NCBI GenBank assembly: GCA_964560135.1
Contig: CAZLKN010000012.1
Location: forward strand, 1-62,746
DNA: 62,746 nucleotides
Direction of reading: 5' to 3'
Source: CAZLKN01 sp964560135
GTDB taxonomy: Bacteria; Actinomycetota; JAICYB01
Below, one piece after another: positions 16,394 to 25,030 of this stretch (within the stretch, counting starts at the first letter, position 1; each line of letters begins with the position of its first letter). A program made the translations under genes and the position numbers. The notes below the pieces were generated by a model that did no database searches, was not told where the DNA came from, and saw only the letters and a program-made list of their open reading frames with translations.

Positions 16394-17686
16394 ATGATCC
16401 CTCGGTACACGCGTCCGGAGATGGGTCGGCTGTGGTCCGACGAGGCCCGCTACCAGCGGTGGCTCGATGTCGAGATCGCGGCCCTCGATGCGTGGGAGCA
16501 GGTCGGACGGGTCCCCGCCGGAACCGGCGCCGCGGTGCGCGATCGGGCCCGGATCGACTCCGCGCGGATCGCCGAGATCGAGGCCGAGGTCAACCACGAC
16601 GTGGTCGCTTTCGTGTCCCAGGTCGCCGAGACCTGCGGGGACGCCGGCCGCTTCGTCCACTACGGGCTCACGTCCTACGACGTGGTGGACACCGCCCAGG
16701 GTCTCGCGCTCAAGCAGGCCTGCGACCTGCTGGAGACAGGCCTGGAAGAGCTCGTGCGAGCCGTGAAGGCCCGGGCCCTTGAGCACCGGGACACGATCTG
16801 CATGGGACGCACCCACGGAATCCACGCCGAGCCCACCACCTTCGGTGCCAAGCTCGCCGGCTACGCCTTCGAGTTCCACCGGCACCTGGAACGGCTCCGC
16901 GAGGTCCGGGCCCAGGTGGCGGCGGGCAAGCTCGCGGGCCCCGTCGGCTCTTACGCCAGCGTGCCCCCGGAGGTCGAGGCGGCGGTGCTCGGCCCCCTGG
17001 GTCTGGCCCCCGAGCCCGCCCCCACCCAGATCGTGGCCCGCGACAGGCATGCCGCCTACCTGGCGTGCCTGGCCGGGATCGGGTCCTCGATCGAGCGACT
17101 GGCCGTCGAGATCCGGCACCTGGCGCGCACCGAGGTCCGGGAGGCCGAGGAGCCGTTCGCCGAAGGTGCCCAGAAGGGGTCGTCGTCGATGCCCCACAAA
17201 CGCAACCCCTGGCGCTGTGAGCGCCTGTCGGGCCTGGCGCGGCTGCTGCGCGGCTATGCCCACGTGGGCTGGGAGAACCTGCCCTCCTGGCACGAGCGGG
17301 ACATGTCCCAGTCCTCCACGGAGCGCGTCGCCCTGGCCGACGCGTCCATCGTGTGCGACTTCGCCCTCGCGGAGGTCGCCGAGATCGTGGCCGGGATGCG
17401 CGTCTACCCGGAGCGGATGCGGGCCAACATGGAGCGCAGCTTCGGTCTGTACTTCAGCCAGCACGTCCTGCTGGCACTTGTCGACGCGGGCCTCGACCGC
17501 GACGACGCCTACCGGATCGTCCAGTCCGCGGCCATGACCTCCTGGGAGGACGAGCGCCCCTACCTCGAGGTGCTCAAGGAGGACGACCGTACCGCCGTGG
17601 TCGATCTCGACGCCGTGTTCGACGAAGGCCGGTTCGTCCGTAACCTCGGTGTGGTCTTCGAGCGGCTCGAGTCCCTGGAGAGCTGA
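16394..17686 (+). CDS. purB: adenylosuccinate lyase PurB
   Basis: 430 residues. HYGLTSYDVVDTAQ, the catalytic-His segment GRTHGIHAEPTTFG, and the lyase signature SSSMPHKRNPWRCER are intact. It acts twice, on SAICAR and on adenylosuccinate. I use the ATG at 16394 (MIPRYTRPEMGRLW), the normal start of the short bacterial form. TACCAT lies 9 bases upstream of it. Confidence 0.96.
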   Translation: MIPRYTRPEMGRLWSDEARYQRWLDVEIAALDAWEQVGRVPAGTGAAVRDRARIDSARIAEIEAEVNHDVVAFVSQVAETCGDAGRFVHYGLTSYDVVDTAQGLALKQACDLLETGLEELVRAVKARALEHRDTICMGRTHGIHAEPTTFGAKLAGYAFEFHRHLERLREVRAQVAAGKLAGPVGSYASVPPEVEAAVLGPLGLAPEPAPTQIVARDRHAAYLACLAGIGSSIERLAVEIRHLARTEVREAEEPFAEGAQKGSSSMPHKRNPWRCERLSGLARLLRGYAHVGWENLPSWHERDMSQSSTERVALADASIVCDFALAEVAEIVAGMRVYPERMRANMERSFGLYFSQHVLLALVDAGLDRDDAYRIVQSAAMTSWEDERPYLEVLKEDDRTAVVDLDAVFDEGRFVRNLGVVFERLESLES

Positions 17687-17720
17687 GTGGCCTCCGCGCG
17701 CGCGTGTCGGGGGGATGGTC

Positions 17721-17726
17721 TAGCAT
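17721..17726 (+). promoter_or_regulatory. -10 hexamer TAGCAT of the purC operon, leaderless
   Basis: TAGCAT ends 7 bases before the purC GTG at 17734. No Shine-Dalgarno sequence is visible. This would be the promoter of the purC-S-Q-L-lipoprotein-F-M unit. Confidence 0.55.
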
Positions 17727-17733
17727 CAGGGAC

Positions 17734-18636
17734 GTGACCGCAGCACTCACCGACCTCGAGATCGGGCTTCCCCGCGTCGCATCCGGCAAGGTCCGGGAGA
17801 TCTTCGACGCCGGGGAGCATCTGCTCATGGTGGCCACCGACCGGATCTCGGTCTTCGACGTGGTGCTGCCGACGCCGATCCCCGACAAGGGGGCCGTCCT
17901 GACCGGGCTGTCGGTGTTCTGGTTCGACCTCCTCGGCGATCTCGTCCCCAACCATCTGGTGGCCTGGCGCCGTTCCGAGTTCCCCGAGGCGGCCCGGGCG
18001 GAGGAGTTGCGCGGACGCTCGATGCTCGTCCACCGGGCGGACATGCTCCCGATCGAATGCGTGGTCCGCGGCTACCTGGTGGGCTCGGGTTGGAAGGACT
18101 ACCAGCGCACCGGCACCGTCTGCGGCATCGATCTGCCCGAGGGCTTGCGTGAGGCCGACCGGCTCCCGGAGCCGATCTTCACCCCCGCCACGAAGGCCAC
18201 CACCGGACACGACGAGAACATCTCCACCGACGAAGCCAAGCGGGTCGTCGGCGACGCGGCCCTCGTCGACCGGGTGGTCGAGGTTTCGATGGCTCTGTAC
18301 GCCGAGGCCGCCCGGCACGCCGAGTCCAAGGGCATCATCCTCGCCGACACCAAGTTCGAGTTCGGCCTGGTGGACGGCGAGCTCACGCTGTGCGATGAGA
18401 TCTTCACCCCCGATTCCTCCCGCTACTGGCCCGCCGACGTCTGGCAGCCGGGCACGAACCCCCCCTCCTTCGACAAACAGTACGTGCGCGACCACGCCGA
18501 CTCGGTCGGCTGGGACCACGACCCGCCCGGCCCCGAGCTGCCCGCCGGGGTCGTGGAGGGCACCCGGGCCCGGTACCGCGAGGCCTACGAGCGCCTCACC
18601 GGGTCGTCGCTCGACGACTATCTGGCGGAGGCCTGA
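17734..18636 (+). CDS. purC: SAICAR synthetase PurC
   Basis: 300 residues, the longer bacterial/fungal type. GKVREIFDAGEHLLMVATDR near the N terminus, VRGYLVGSGWKDYQ, ADTKFEFGLVDGEL and DEIFTPDSSRYW are the ordered motifs of the ATP-dependent condensation of CAIR with aspartate. An upstream in-frame start would add ten residues of non-homologous sequence, so I begin at the GTG. It is the first gene of a tightly packed unit ending at purM. Confidence 0.95.
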   Translation: MTAALTDLEIGLPRVASGKVREIFDAGEHLLMVATDRISVFDVVLPTPIPDKGAVLTGLSVFWFDLLGDLVPNHLVAWRRSEFPEAARAEELRGRSMLVHRADMLPIECVVRGYLVGSGWKDYQRTGTVCGIDLPEGLREADRLPEPIFTPATKATTGHDENISTDEAKRVVGDAALVDRVVEVSMALYAEAARHAESKGIILADTKFEFGLVDGELTLCDEIFTPDSSRYWPADVWQPGTNPPSFDKQYVRDHADSVGWDHDPPGPELPAGVVEGTRARYREAYERLTGSSLDDYLAEA

Positions 18637-18637
18637 C

Positions 18638-18907
18638 GTGACACCGGCAACCCGGCTGCGGCTGCGGGTGCGGGTGAACGTGATGCTCAAGCCCGAGATC
18701 TCCGATCCCCAGGGTCAGACCGTGGAGCGCTCGCTGCCGGCGCTCGGGTGGAGCAACGCCTCCGACGTGCGGATCGGCAAGCGGCTGGAGTTCACCGTCG
18801 AGGCCGACTCCCCCGACGGCGCCCGCGCACAGGCCGAGGAGATGTGCGAGCGGTTCCTCGCCAACACCGTGATCGAGACCTACACGGTGGACGTGGAGCC
18901 GTCGTAG
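18638..18907 (+). CDS. purS: FGAM synthase subunit PurS
   Basis: 89 residues, GTG start one base after the purC stop. RVRVNVMLKPEISDPQGQTV and ALGWSNASDVRIGKRLEFTV are typical of PurS, the small dimeric bridge that channels ammonia between PurQ and PurL. It is about ten residues longer than many PurS, at the N terminus. Confidence 0.93.
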   Translation: MTPATRLRLRVRVNVMLKPEISDPQGQTVERSLPALGWSNASDVRIGKRLEFTVEADSPDGARAQAEEMCERFLANTVIETYTVDVEPS

Positions 18908-18911
18908 CGCC

Positions 18912-19574
18912 GTGAACCCCCGGGTCGCCGTCGTCGTCTTCCCCGGCTCCAACTGCGAGCAGGACGTCCTGCACGCGCTGCGCCTGTCCGGTGCCGACGC
19001 CGACTACGTGTGGCACGGCGACGACGACCTCACCGGCGCCGACGCCGTCGTGCTGCCCGGTGGCTTCGCCCACGGCGACTACCTGCGCACCGGAGGCATC
19101 GCGCGGTTCTCGCCGGTGATGGAGGCGGTGGCTGGTCTGGCCGAGCGGGGCGCGCCCGTGCTCGGTGTCTGCAACGGCTTCCAGATCCTGGCGGAGGCCG
19201 GCCTCGTGCCCGGGGCGCTCATGCGCAACGCGGGCCTGCGGTTCCTGTGCATGTGGACGGAGGTCGTGGTGGCCGATGTCGATACCCCGTTCACCCGTGC
19301 CTGCGAGCCGGGGGTCCGTCTCCGGATCCCCATCAATCACTACGAGGGCAACTACGTGCCGCCGCCGGGCGTCGAACCGCGCGTGGTCTTCCGCTACGCC
19401 GACAACCCCAACGGCTCCTGGCGGGACGTGGCCGGGGTGGCCAACGACGCCGGCAACGTGGTCGGGCTGATGCCGCATCCCGAGCGCGCCGTCGAAGGGT
19501 GGCTCGGCTCCGCGGACGGCCGCCTCGTCTTCGACTCGCTCGTCGACTGGTGCCGGGAGGGGGCGCGGGTGTGA
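18912..19574 (+). CDS. purQ: FGAM synthase glutaminase subunit PurQ
   Basis: 220 residues, GTG start. VAVVVFPGSNCEQD, nucleophile Cys in VLGVCNGFQIL, and the His/Glu of MPHPERAVE form the class I amidotransferase triad. It supplies ammonia from glutamine to PurL. Its stop overlaps the purL GTG by four bases (GTGA). Confidence 0.95.
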   Translation: MNPRVAVVVFPGSNCEQDVLHALRLSGADADYVWHGDDDLTGADAVVLPGGFAHGDYLRTGGIARFSPVMEAVAGLAERGAPVLGVCNGFQILAEAGLVPGALMRNAGLRFLCMWTEVVVADVDTPFTRACEPGVRLRIPINHYEGNYVPPPGVEPRVVFRYADNPNGSWRDVAGVANDAGNVVGLMPHPERAVEGWLGSADGRLVFDSLVDWCREGARV

Positions 19575-21775
19575 GCGGCAAGACCGACACCACACCGTTG
19601 TACGAGGCCCTCGGACTGACCAGGGACGAGTTCGACGACATCGGGCGGGTACTCGGCCGGGAGCCCAACCACACCGAGCTCGCGATGTTCTCGGTGATGT
19701 GGTCGGAGCACTGCTCCTACAAGTCCTCCCGGACCCACCTGCGCGACCTGCCCACCGAAGCGCCGTGGCTCGTGGTCGGGCCCGGCGAGAACGCCGGTGT
19801 GGTCGAGGTCGCGCCCGGGGTGCTCGTCGCCTTCAAGATCGAGAGCCACAACCATCCGTCGGCGGTCGAACCCTTCCAGGGTGCGGCAACCGGGGTGGGC
19901 GGGATCGTGCGCGACATCCTGTCCCTGGGGGCGCGGCCGATCGCGCTCCTCGACCCCCTGCGTTTCGGCCCCCTCGACGACCCCCGAAACCGGTACCTGT
20001 TCGACGGCGTGGTGCGTGGGATCGCCGCCTACGGCAACTCCCTCGGGTTGCCGACCGTCGGCGGCGAGGTCGTCTTCGATCCCGCGTACTCGGGCAACCC
20101 GCTCGTGAACGCGATGTGCGTCGGCATCGTCGAGGACGGTGAGATCCTGCGGTCCGCCGCCGGAGGGCCGGGCCAGACGGCGCTGCTCTTCGGTTCGAAG
20201 ACAGGCCGGGACGGCATCGGCGGTGCGTCGATCCTCGCCTCCCGGGAGTTCGAGGAGGGGGCCGAGGCCAAGCGTCCGAGTGTGCAGGTCGGCGACCCGT
20301 TCATGGAGAAGCTGCTGATCGAGGCCTGCCTCGAGCTGAAGCGCGAGGGCCTGCTGGCCGGCATCCAGGATCTGGGTGCCGCAGGGATCACCTGCGCCCT
20401 GTCGGAGACGGCCGCTGCTGCCGGGCTCGGGATCGAAGCCGACCTCGGACGGGTGCCGCTGCGGGAGCCCGGGATGGAGTCCTGGGAGATCTGCATGAGT
20501 GAGTCCCAGGAGCGGATGCTGGCCTGCATCCCCTCCGACCGCGTGGAGCGGGCCGCGGAGATCTGCGCGAAATGGGGCCTCGATGCCACCGTCGTCGGCC
20601 GCTACCGGGAGGGTGGCCGCCTGCTGGTCCGCTACCGCGACGAAACGGTGGCCGACGTGCCCGCCGAGGCCGTCGCCGATGGACCGCAATACGACCGCCC
20701 GGTGGCCGAAACCGACCGCTCGGCCCTGCACGCCGTCGATCCCCTGTCGCTGGCCTGGCCCGCCGACCTCGGCGCGCTGCTGCTGGACGTGCTCGCCAGG
20801 CCCTCGATCGCCTCCAAGGCCTGGGTGTGGCGGCAGTACGACCACATGGTCCGCCTCAACACCCTCGTCACCCCGGGTGCGGACGCTGCCGTGCTGCGCG
20901 TGCCGGAGTCGGCCCGGCCCGGCGGGCCCCAGGTCGGTCTCGCCCTCGCATGCGACGGTCCGGGTCGGATCGGGACGCTGGACGCCTGGACCGTGGGGGC
21001 CCTCGCGGTCTGCGAGTCGGCCCGCAACGTGGCCTGCCTCGGTGCCCGCCCCTTCGCGATCACCAACTGCCTGAACTTCGGCTCCCCGGAGCGACCCGAA
21101 GTGATGGGCGACTTCGCCGCGGCGGTGCGGGGCCTGTCCGACGCCTGCCGCGCCTACGGCATCCCGGTGGTCGGTGGGAACGTGTCCTTCTACAACGAGT
21201 CGCCGGCCGGCGCCGTCCACCCGACGCCGGTGGTGGGGATGCTCGGTGTGGTCGACGACGCCTACACCCACCGTCCGGCGTTCGCCCGTCCCGGGCAGAC
21301 CCTCGTGCTGCTCGGTGCCACCCGCCCTGAGCTCGGCGGCAGCGAGGTGCTCGCCGTCGTCCACGATCGGGTCGCCGGGCGCCCGCCCGCCCTCGACCTC
21401 GCCGCCGAGGTGGCCCTTGCCCGCTTGCTCGCCGACACCGACCTCGGTGGCGCGGCCCACGACCTGTCCGAGGGCGGGCTGGCCGTCGCCCTCGCCGAGA
21501 TGGCCCTCGGGGCGGGGGCCGGGATCCGCTTTGAGCTGCCCGCGGGGGCCGAGCCGCTCTGGGGGCTGTTCGGCGAGTCCACCGGGCGGGCCGTCGTTGC
21601 CTGCGATCCCGACGACGTCGACCGGCTGCTGTCCGCCGCCGCCGGGGCCCGGCTGCCCGCGCACGTCCTTGGGACGTTGGACGGCGACCACCTCGAGCTG
21701 CCGGGCGCGCTCCGCGTCCCGGTCGAGGAGCTCCGGCAGGCCCACGAACGGACGATCCCCGAGGCGATGACCTGA
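19571..21775 (+). CDS. purL: FGAM synthase catalytic subunit PurL (small type)
   Basis: 734 residues, GTG start overlapping purQ. MWSEHCSYKSSR, the ATP-site segment FKIESHNHPSAVEPFQGAAT, GIQDLGAAGITCALSE, and in the second half NCLNFGSPERPEVMGDF and GGNVSFYNES match the PurS/Q-dependent PurL. It converts FGAR to FGAM. Its stop shares a base with the next gene (TGATG). Confidence 0.96.
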   Translation: MSGKTDTTPLYEALGLTRDEFDDIGRVLGREPNHTELAMFSVMWSEHCSYKSSRTHLRDLPTEAPWLVVGPGENAGVVEVAPGVLVAFKIESHNHPSAVEPFQGAATGVGGIVRDILSLGARPIALLDPLRFGPLDDPRNRYLFDGVVRGIAAYGNSLGLPTVGGEVVFDPAYSGNPLVNAMCVGIVEDGEILRSAAGGPGQTALLFGSKTGRDGIGGASILASREFEEGAEAKRPSVQVGDPFMEKLLIEACLELKREGLLAGIQDLGAAGITCALSETAAAAGLGIEADLGRVPLREPGMESWEICMSESQERMLACIPSDRVERAAEICAKWGLDATVVGRYREGGRLLVRYRDETVADVPAEAVADGPQYDRPVAETDRSALHAVDPLSLAWPADLGALLLDVLARPSIASKAWVWRQYDHMVRLNTLVTPGADAAVLRVPESARPGGPQVGLALACDGPGRIGTLDAWTVGALAVCESARNVACLGARPFAITNCLNFGSPERPEVMGDFAAAVRGLSDACRAYGIPVVGGNVSFYNESPAGAVHPTPVVGMLGVVDDAYTHRPAFARPGQTLVLLGATRPELGGSEVLAVVHDRVAGRPPALDLAAEVALARLLADTDLGGAAHDLSEGGLAVALAEMALGAGAGIRFELPAGAEPLWGLFGESTGRAVVACDPDDVDRLLSAAAGARLPAHVLGTLDGDHLELPGALRVPVEELRQAHERTIPEAMT

Positions 21776-22512
21776 TGAGACGGATGCTCGGGATCCTCGT
21801 CGGCCTGGCCGTTCTCGCCGGCGCGTGCACCATCGGCGAGGAGGAGGGTGAAGCCTCCGAGGAGCTCACGGAGATCGCCACCTCGGCGGACGGGATGGGC
21901 TACAAGGCCACCTACCGGTTCGGTCTCTCGGGGGAGCTCGCTCCGGCGGTCGAGACCGTCATGGAGGTCGTGCAGCAGCCGCCCCAGAGCGTGCGCCGGA
22001 TCGATGCCGCGACGCTCGACGCGGACGGGGAACGGATCACCGTCAGCCAGTGGCTGGTCGACCTGGACGACGGCAGCTTCGCCTGCGCCGACTACGACGA
22101 CGGCGTACGGTGCGTCCCGAGGCCTGCCCCCACCGGCGTCTTCGGCTATGCGCAGGTGGACGAGATGCTGCGGGCCGTCCGTGATCCCGAGAACTTCCGC
22201 GCGGTGGAACGCACGGACCGGGTACGGATCGCCGGCGAGGAGGGAACGTGCTTCATGGCCGCGCCGCAGCCGGCCACGCCCGCGCCCATCCGGTCCCCCC
22301 AGCCCCGCTTCATACCGACCACCTACCGGTTCGAGTTCTGCTACACGACCGACGGGATCCTGCTGCGGGCCCGTCGCCGGATCGTAGGGGACGTGCCGGA
22401 CGATCTCCTGGGTCGTACCGAGGCCACCTTGGAGGCGACCTCCGTGAGCCGTGAGGTCGGGCCGGAAGACCTCCGCCTGCCCGGCCCGGTCGACGAGGGG
22501 AACGGTGGATGA
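21775..22512 (+). CDS. lipoprotein of unknown function inside the pur operon
   Basis: 245 residues. A lipoprotein signal (MRRMLGILVGLAVLAGAC) gives an acylated Cys at residue 18. The mature protein is acidic at first (EEEGEASEE) and then a beta-rich domain without recognisable motifs. It has the general look of LppX/LprG-like or DUF-type actinobacterial lipoproteins, but I see no convincing match. It overlaps purL by one base and purF by four, so it must be translated with them. Why a surface lipoprotein is coupled to FGAM synthase and PurF is not explained. Confidence 0.75.
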   Translation: MRRMLGILVGLAVLAGACTIGEEEGEASEELTEIATSADGMGYKATYRFGLSGELAPAVETVMEVVQQPPQSVRRIDAATLDADGERITVSQWLVDLDDGSFACADYDDGVRCVPRPAPTGVFGYAQVDEMLRAVRDPENFRAVERTDRVRIAGEEGTCFMAAPQPATPAPIRSPQPRFIPTTYRFEFCYTTDGILLRARRRIVGDVPDDLLGRTEATLEATSVSREVGPEDLRLPGPVDEGNGG

Positions 22513-24044
22513 AACCGGTGGCCGATGGTGCCGGGGCCGGGCCTTCCATCGGATACCATGGTGGTGGGCCGGAAGTACCAGCGGACCTGGAGGAACCCAC
22601 CATCCCCACGCCGTCAGACCACCCCAGAGAAGCGTGCGGCGTCTTCGGCGTGTTCGCGCCGGGTGAAGACGTCGCTCGTCTGACGTACTTCGGACTCTTC
22701 GCCCTGCAGCACCGCGGGCAGGAATCCGCGGGGATCGCCGTGGGCGACGGGACGGAGATCGTGGTGTACCGCGACCTGGGGCTCGTCACCCAGGTATTCA
22801 ACGAGCAGGTGCTGAGCGGCCTCACCGGGCACGTGGCGATCGGCCACGTGCGCTACTCCACCACCGGCGCCTCCAGCCGATGGGACAATGCCCAGCCCGC
22901 CTTCGTCACCCGCGCCGACGGCAGCGGCTTCGCCCTCGGTCACAACGGGAACCTCGTGAACACCGTCGAGCTCGACCGCCAGCTCCGGGCGCGCGATGTG
23001 ATCGTTCCCTCGACCTCCGACTCCCACCTCGTCGCCGAACTGCTCGCCCTCGCCGGCGACGGCGACCTCGTCCGGGCCTGGAAGGACGTCGCCCCGACCC
23101 TCGAGGGCGCTTACAGCATCGTCGCCGTGGACGAGGAACGCGTCATGGCCGTCCGCGACCCCCACGGGGTCCGGCCCCTCGTGATCGGCCGGTTGCCGTC
23201 CGGGGGCTGGGTCTTCGCCTCGGAGACCTGCGCGCTGGACATCGTGGGCGCCGACTACATCCGTGACGTGGAGCCGGGCGAGCTCGTTGTAGCAGGGCCC
23301 GACGGTCTGGAGAGCCACACCCTCGCAGAGCCCTCGCCGCGACTGTGCGTCTTCGAGTTCGTGTACTTCGCGCGGCCCGACTCCGTGCTCTTCGGCCGCA
23401 GCGTCTACGAGGTACGGCGGTCGATGGGCAAGCAGCTCGCCGACGAGGCCCCCGCGGAGGCGGATCTGGTGATCCCCGTCCCCGAGACGGCCACCGCCGC
23501 GGCGCAGGGCTACGCCGACCGCTCGGGTCTTCCCTACGCCGACGGGTTCGTGAAGAACCGCTACGTGGGACGAACCTTCATCCAGCCCACGCAGTCGCTT
23601 CGCTCGCAGGGGGTGCGGATGAAGTTGAACCCGCTGCCCGAGGTGATCGAGGGCAAGCGCCTGGTCGTCGTCGACGACTCGATCGTCCGCGGGACCACCA
23701 CCCGGGAGATCGTCGCGATGCTCCGGCGGTCCGGCGCCCGCGAGGTGCATCTGCGGGTGAGCTCGTCGCCGATCCAGTGGCCCTGCTTCTACGGCATCGA
23801 CACCGCGGACCGCGACGAGCTGATCGCCTCGGAGCGCAGCGTCGAGGAGATCCGCGACTTCGTGGGGGCCGATTCCCTCGCCTACCTGTCGGTGGACGGC
23901 ATGCTGATCTCCACCGGGGTGCCCACGGAGCGCTTCTGCCACGCCTGTTTCTCGGGGGGCTACCCGATCGCGGTCCCCCCGGAGATGGCGCGCACGAAGA
24001 ACGTGCTCGAGATGCCGAGGGTGAGGAAGGTCCGGCAGGCGTGA
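22509..24044 (+). CDS. purF: amidophosphoribosyltransferase PurF
   Basis: 511 residues. The glutaminase nucleophile is C43 in ACGVFGVFAPGED, so about 42 residues form a propeptide to be removed; propeptides of this enzyme are commonly shorter. LQHRGQESAGIA, GHVRYSTTG and the PRPP loop VVVDDSIVRGTTTREIV are intact. PETATAAAQGYA and the Cys in STGVPTERFCHACF fit the iron-sulphur-bearing Bacillus-type enzyme, though I did not check all four ligands. It commits PRPP to purines. The start overlaps the lipoprotein gene (ATGA). Confidence 0.94.
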   Translation: MKPVADGAGAGPSIGYHGGGPEVPADLEEPTIPTPSDHPREACGVFGVFAPGEDVARLTYFGLFALQHRGQESAGIAVGDGTEIVVYRDLGLVTQVFNEQVLSGLTGHVAIGHVRYSTTGASSRWDNAQPAFVTRADGSGFALGHNGNLVNTVELDRQLRARDVIVPSTSDSHLVAELLALAGDGDLVRAWKDVAPTLEGAYSIVAVDEERVMAVRDPHGVRPLVIGRLPSGGWVFASETCALDIVGADYIRDVEPGELVVAGPDGLESHTLAEPSPRLCVFEFVYFARPDSVLFGRSVYEVRRSMGKQLADEAPAEADLVIPVPETATAAAQGYADRSGLPYADGFVKNRYVGRTFIQPTQSLRSQGVRMKLNPLPEVIEGKRLVVVDDSIVRGTTTREIVAMLRRSGAREVHLRVSSSPIQWPCFYGIDTADRDELIASERSVEEIRDFVGADSLAYLSVDGMLISTGVPTERFCHACFSGGYPIAVPPEMARTKNVLEMPRVRKVRQA

Positions 24045-25030
24045 CGACCTACCGCGAGGCGGGCGTCGATCAGCAGGCCGCCGACGCGCTGGTGCCGATC
24101 TTCGCGAAGCTCGCCGCCCGGACGGCCCGTCCGGAGGTGCTCGACGAGGTCGGCGGGTTCGCCGGACTGTTCTCCCTGGAGAGGATCGCCGAGCGGGGCT
24201 ACCGGCGTCCGGCGCTGGTGTGTTCCACCGACGGGGTGGGGACGAAGGTCGAGCTTCTCCGGGCCGCCGGTATGCACCACACCGCCGGCTGGGACGCCGT
24301 CGCGATGAACGTCGACGACGTGGTGTGCTGCGGCGCCGAGCCGATCTTCTTCGTCGACTACGTGTCCGTCGACCGTCTCGACCCCCGCGTGATGGAGGAG
24401 ATCGTGGGCGGCGTGGCAGACGGCTGCGCCGAGGCCGGCTGCGCGCTCGTGGGTGGCGAGACCTCTCAGCACCCCGGACTCCTGCCGGAGGGCGGCTACG
24501 ACGTGGTTGGCACCTGCGTCGGTCTCGTCGACCTCGACCGGCTCTGGGGGCCGGGCCGGGTCCGCGCCGGCGATGCGATCGTGGGTCTCGCGAGCTCGGG
24601 GCTGCACGCCAACGGCTTCGCGCTCGTGCGGATGCTCGCCGAGCGCGAGGGGATCGAGGTGCCGCCCGAGCTGCTGGCGCCCACGGCGATCTACGCCCGG
24701 GCGATCCTCGAGGCCGCCTCCCGGGTGGAGGTCGGGGCCGTGGCCCACGTGACCGGGGGCGGGATCGCCGGCAACCTCGCCCGGGTGCTGCCCGAGGGCC
24801 TCGGAGCCGACGTCGACACCGCCGCGTGGCACCGGCCGGAGGTTTTCGGCTGGCTCAGCGACCGCGGTGTGGACGAGCAGACGCTCCGGGACACGTTCAA
24901 TCTCGGGCTCGGGATGCTCGTCGTGACCCGCGACCCGGAGGGGTTGATCGATGCCTTCCGCGGATCCGGTGAAGAAGCCTTCGAAGTGGGCCGGATCACC
25001 GACGCCCCCGGTGTCGGCCTCCGCGGCTAG
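24041..25030 (+). CDS. purM: AIR synthetase PurM
   Basis: 329 residues, GTG start overlapping purF by four bases. STDGVGTKVELL, AMNVDDVVCCGAEPIFFVDY, LVGGETSQHPGLLPEGGYD and HVTGGGIAGNLARVLPEG are the PurM motifs. It closes the imidazole ring to give AIR. It is the last gene of the purine unit; its TAG shares the tetranucleotide CTAG with the stop of the convergent gene. Confidence 0.96.
   Translation: MTTYREAGVDQQAADALVPIFAKLAARTARPEVLDEVGGFAGLFSLERIAERGYRRPALVCSTDGVGTKVELLRAAGMHHTAGWDAVAMNVDDVVCCGAEPIFFVDYVSVDRLDPRVMEEIVGGVADGCAEAGCALVGGETSQHPGLLPEGGYDVVGTCVGLVDLDRLWGPGRVRAGDAIVGLASSGLHANGFALVRMLAEREGIEVPPELLAPTAIYARAILEAASRVEVGAVAHVTGGGIAGNLARVLPEGLGADVDTAAWHRPEVFGWLSDRGVDEQTLRDTFNLGLGMLVVTRDPEGLIDAFRGSGEEAFEVGRITDAPGVGLRG

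Noticed and set aside
19394..21745. 783-codon open frame on the reverse strand
   Set aside because: Antisense shadow of purL; His/Gly/Arg-rich without motifs.
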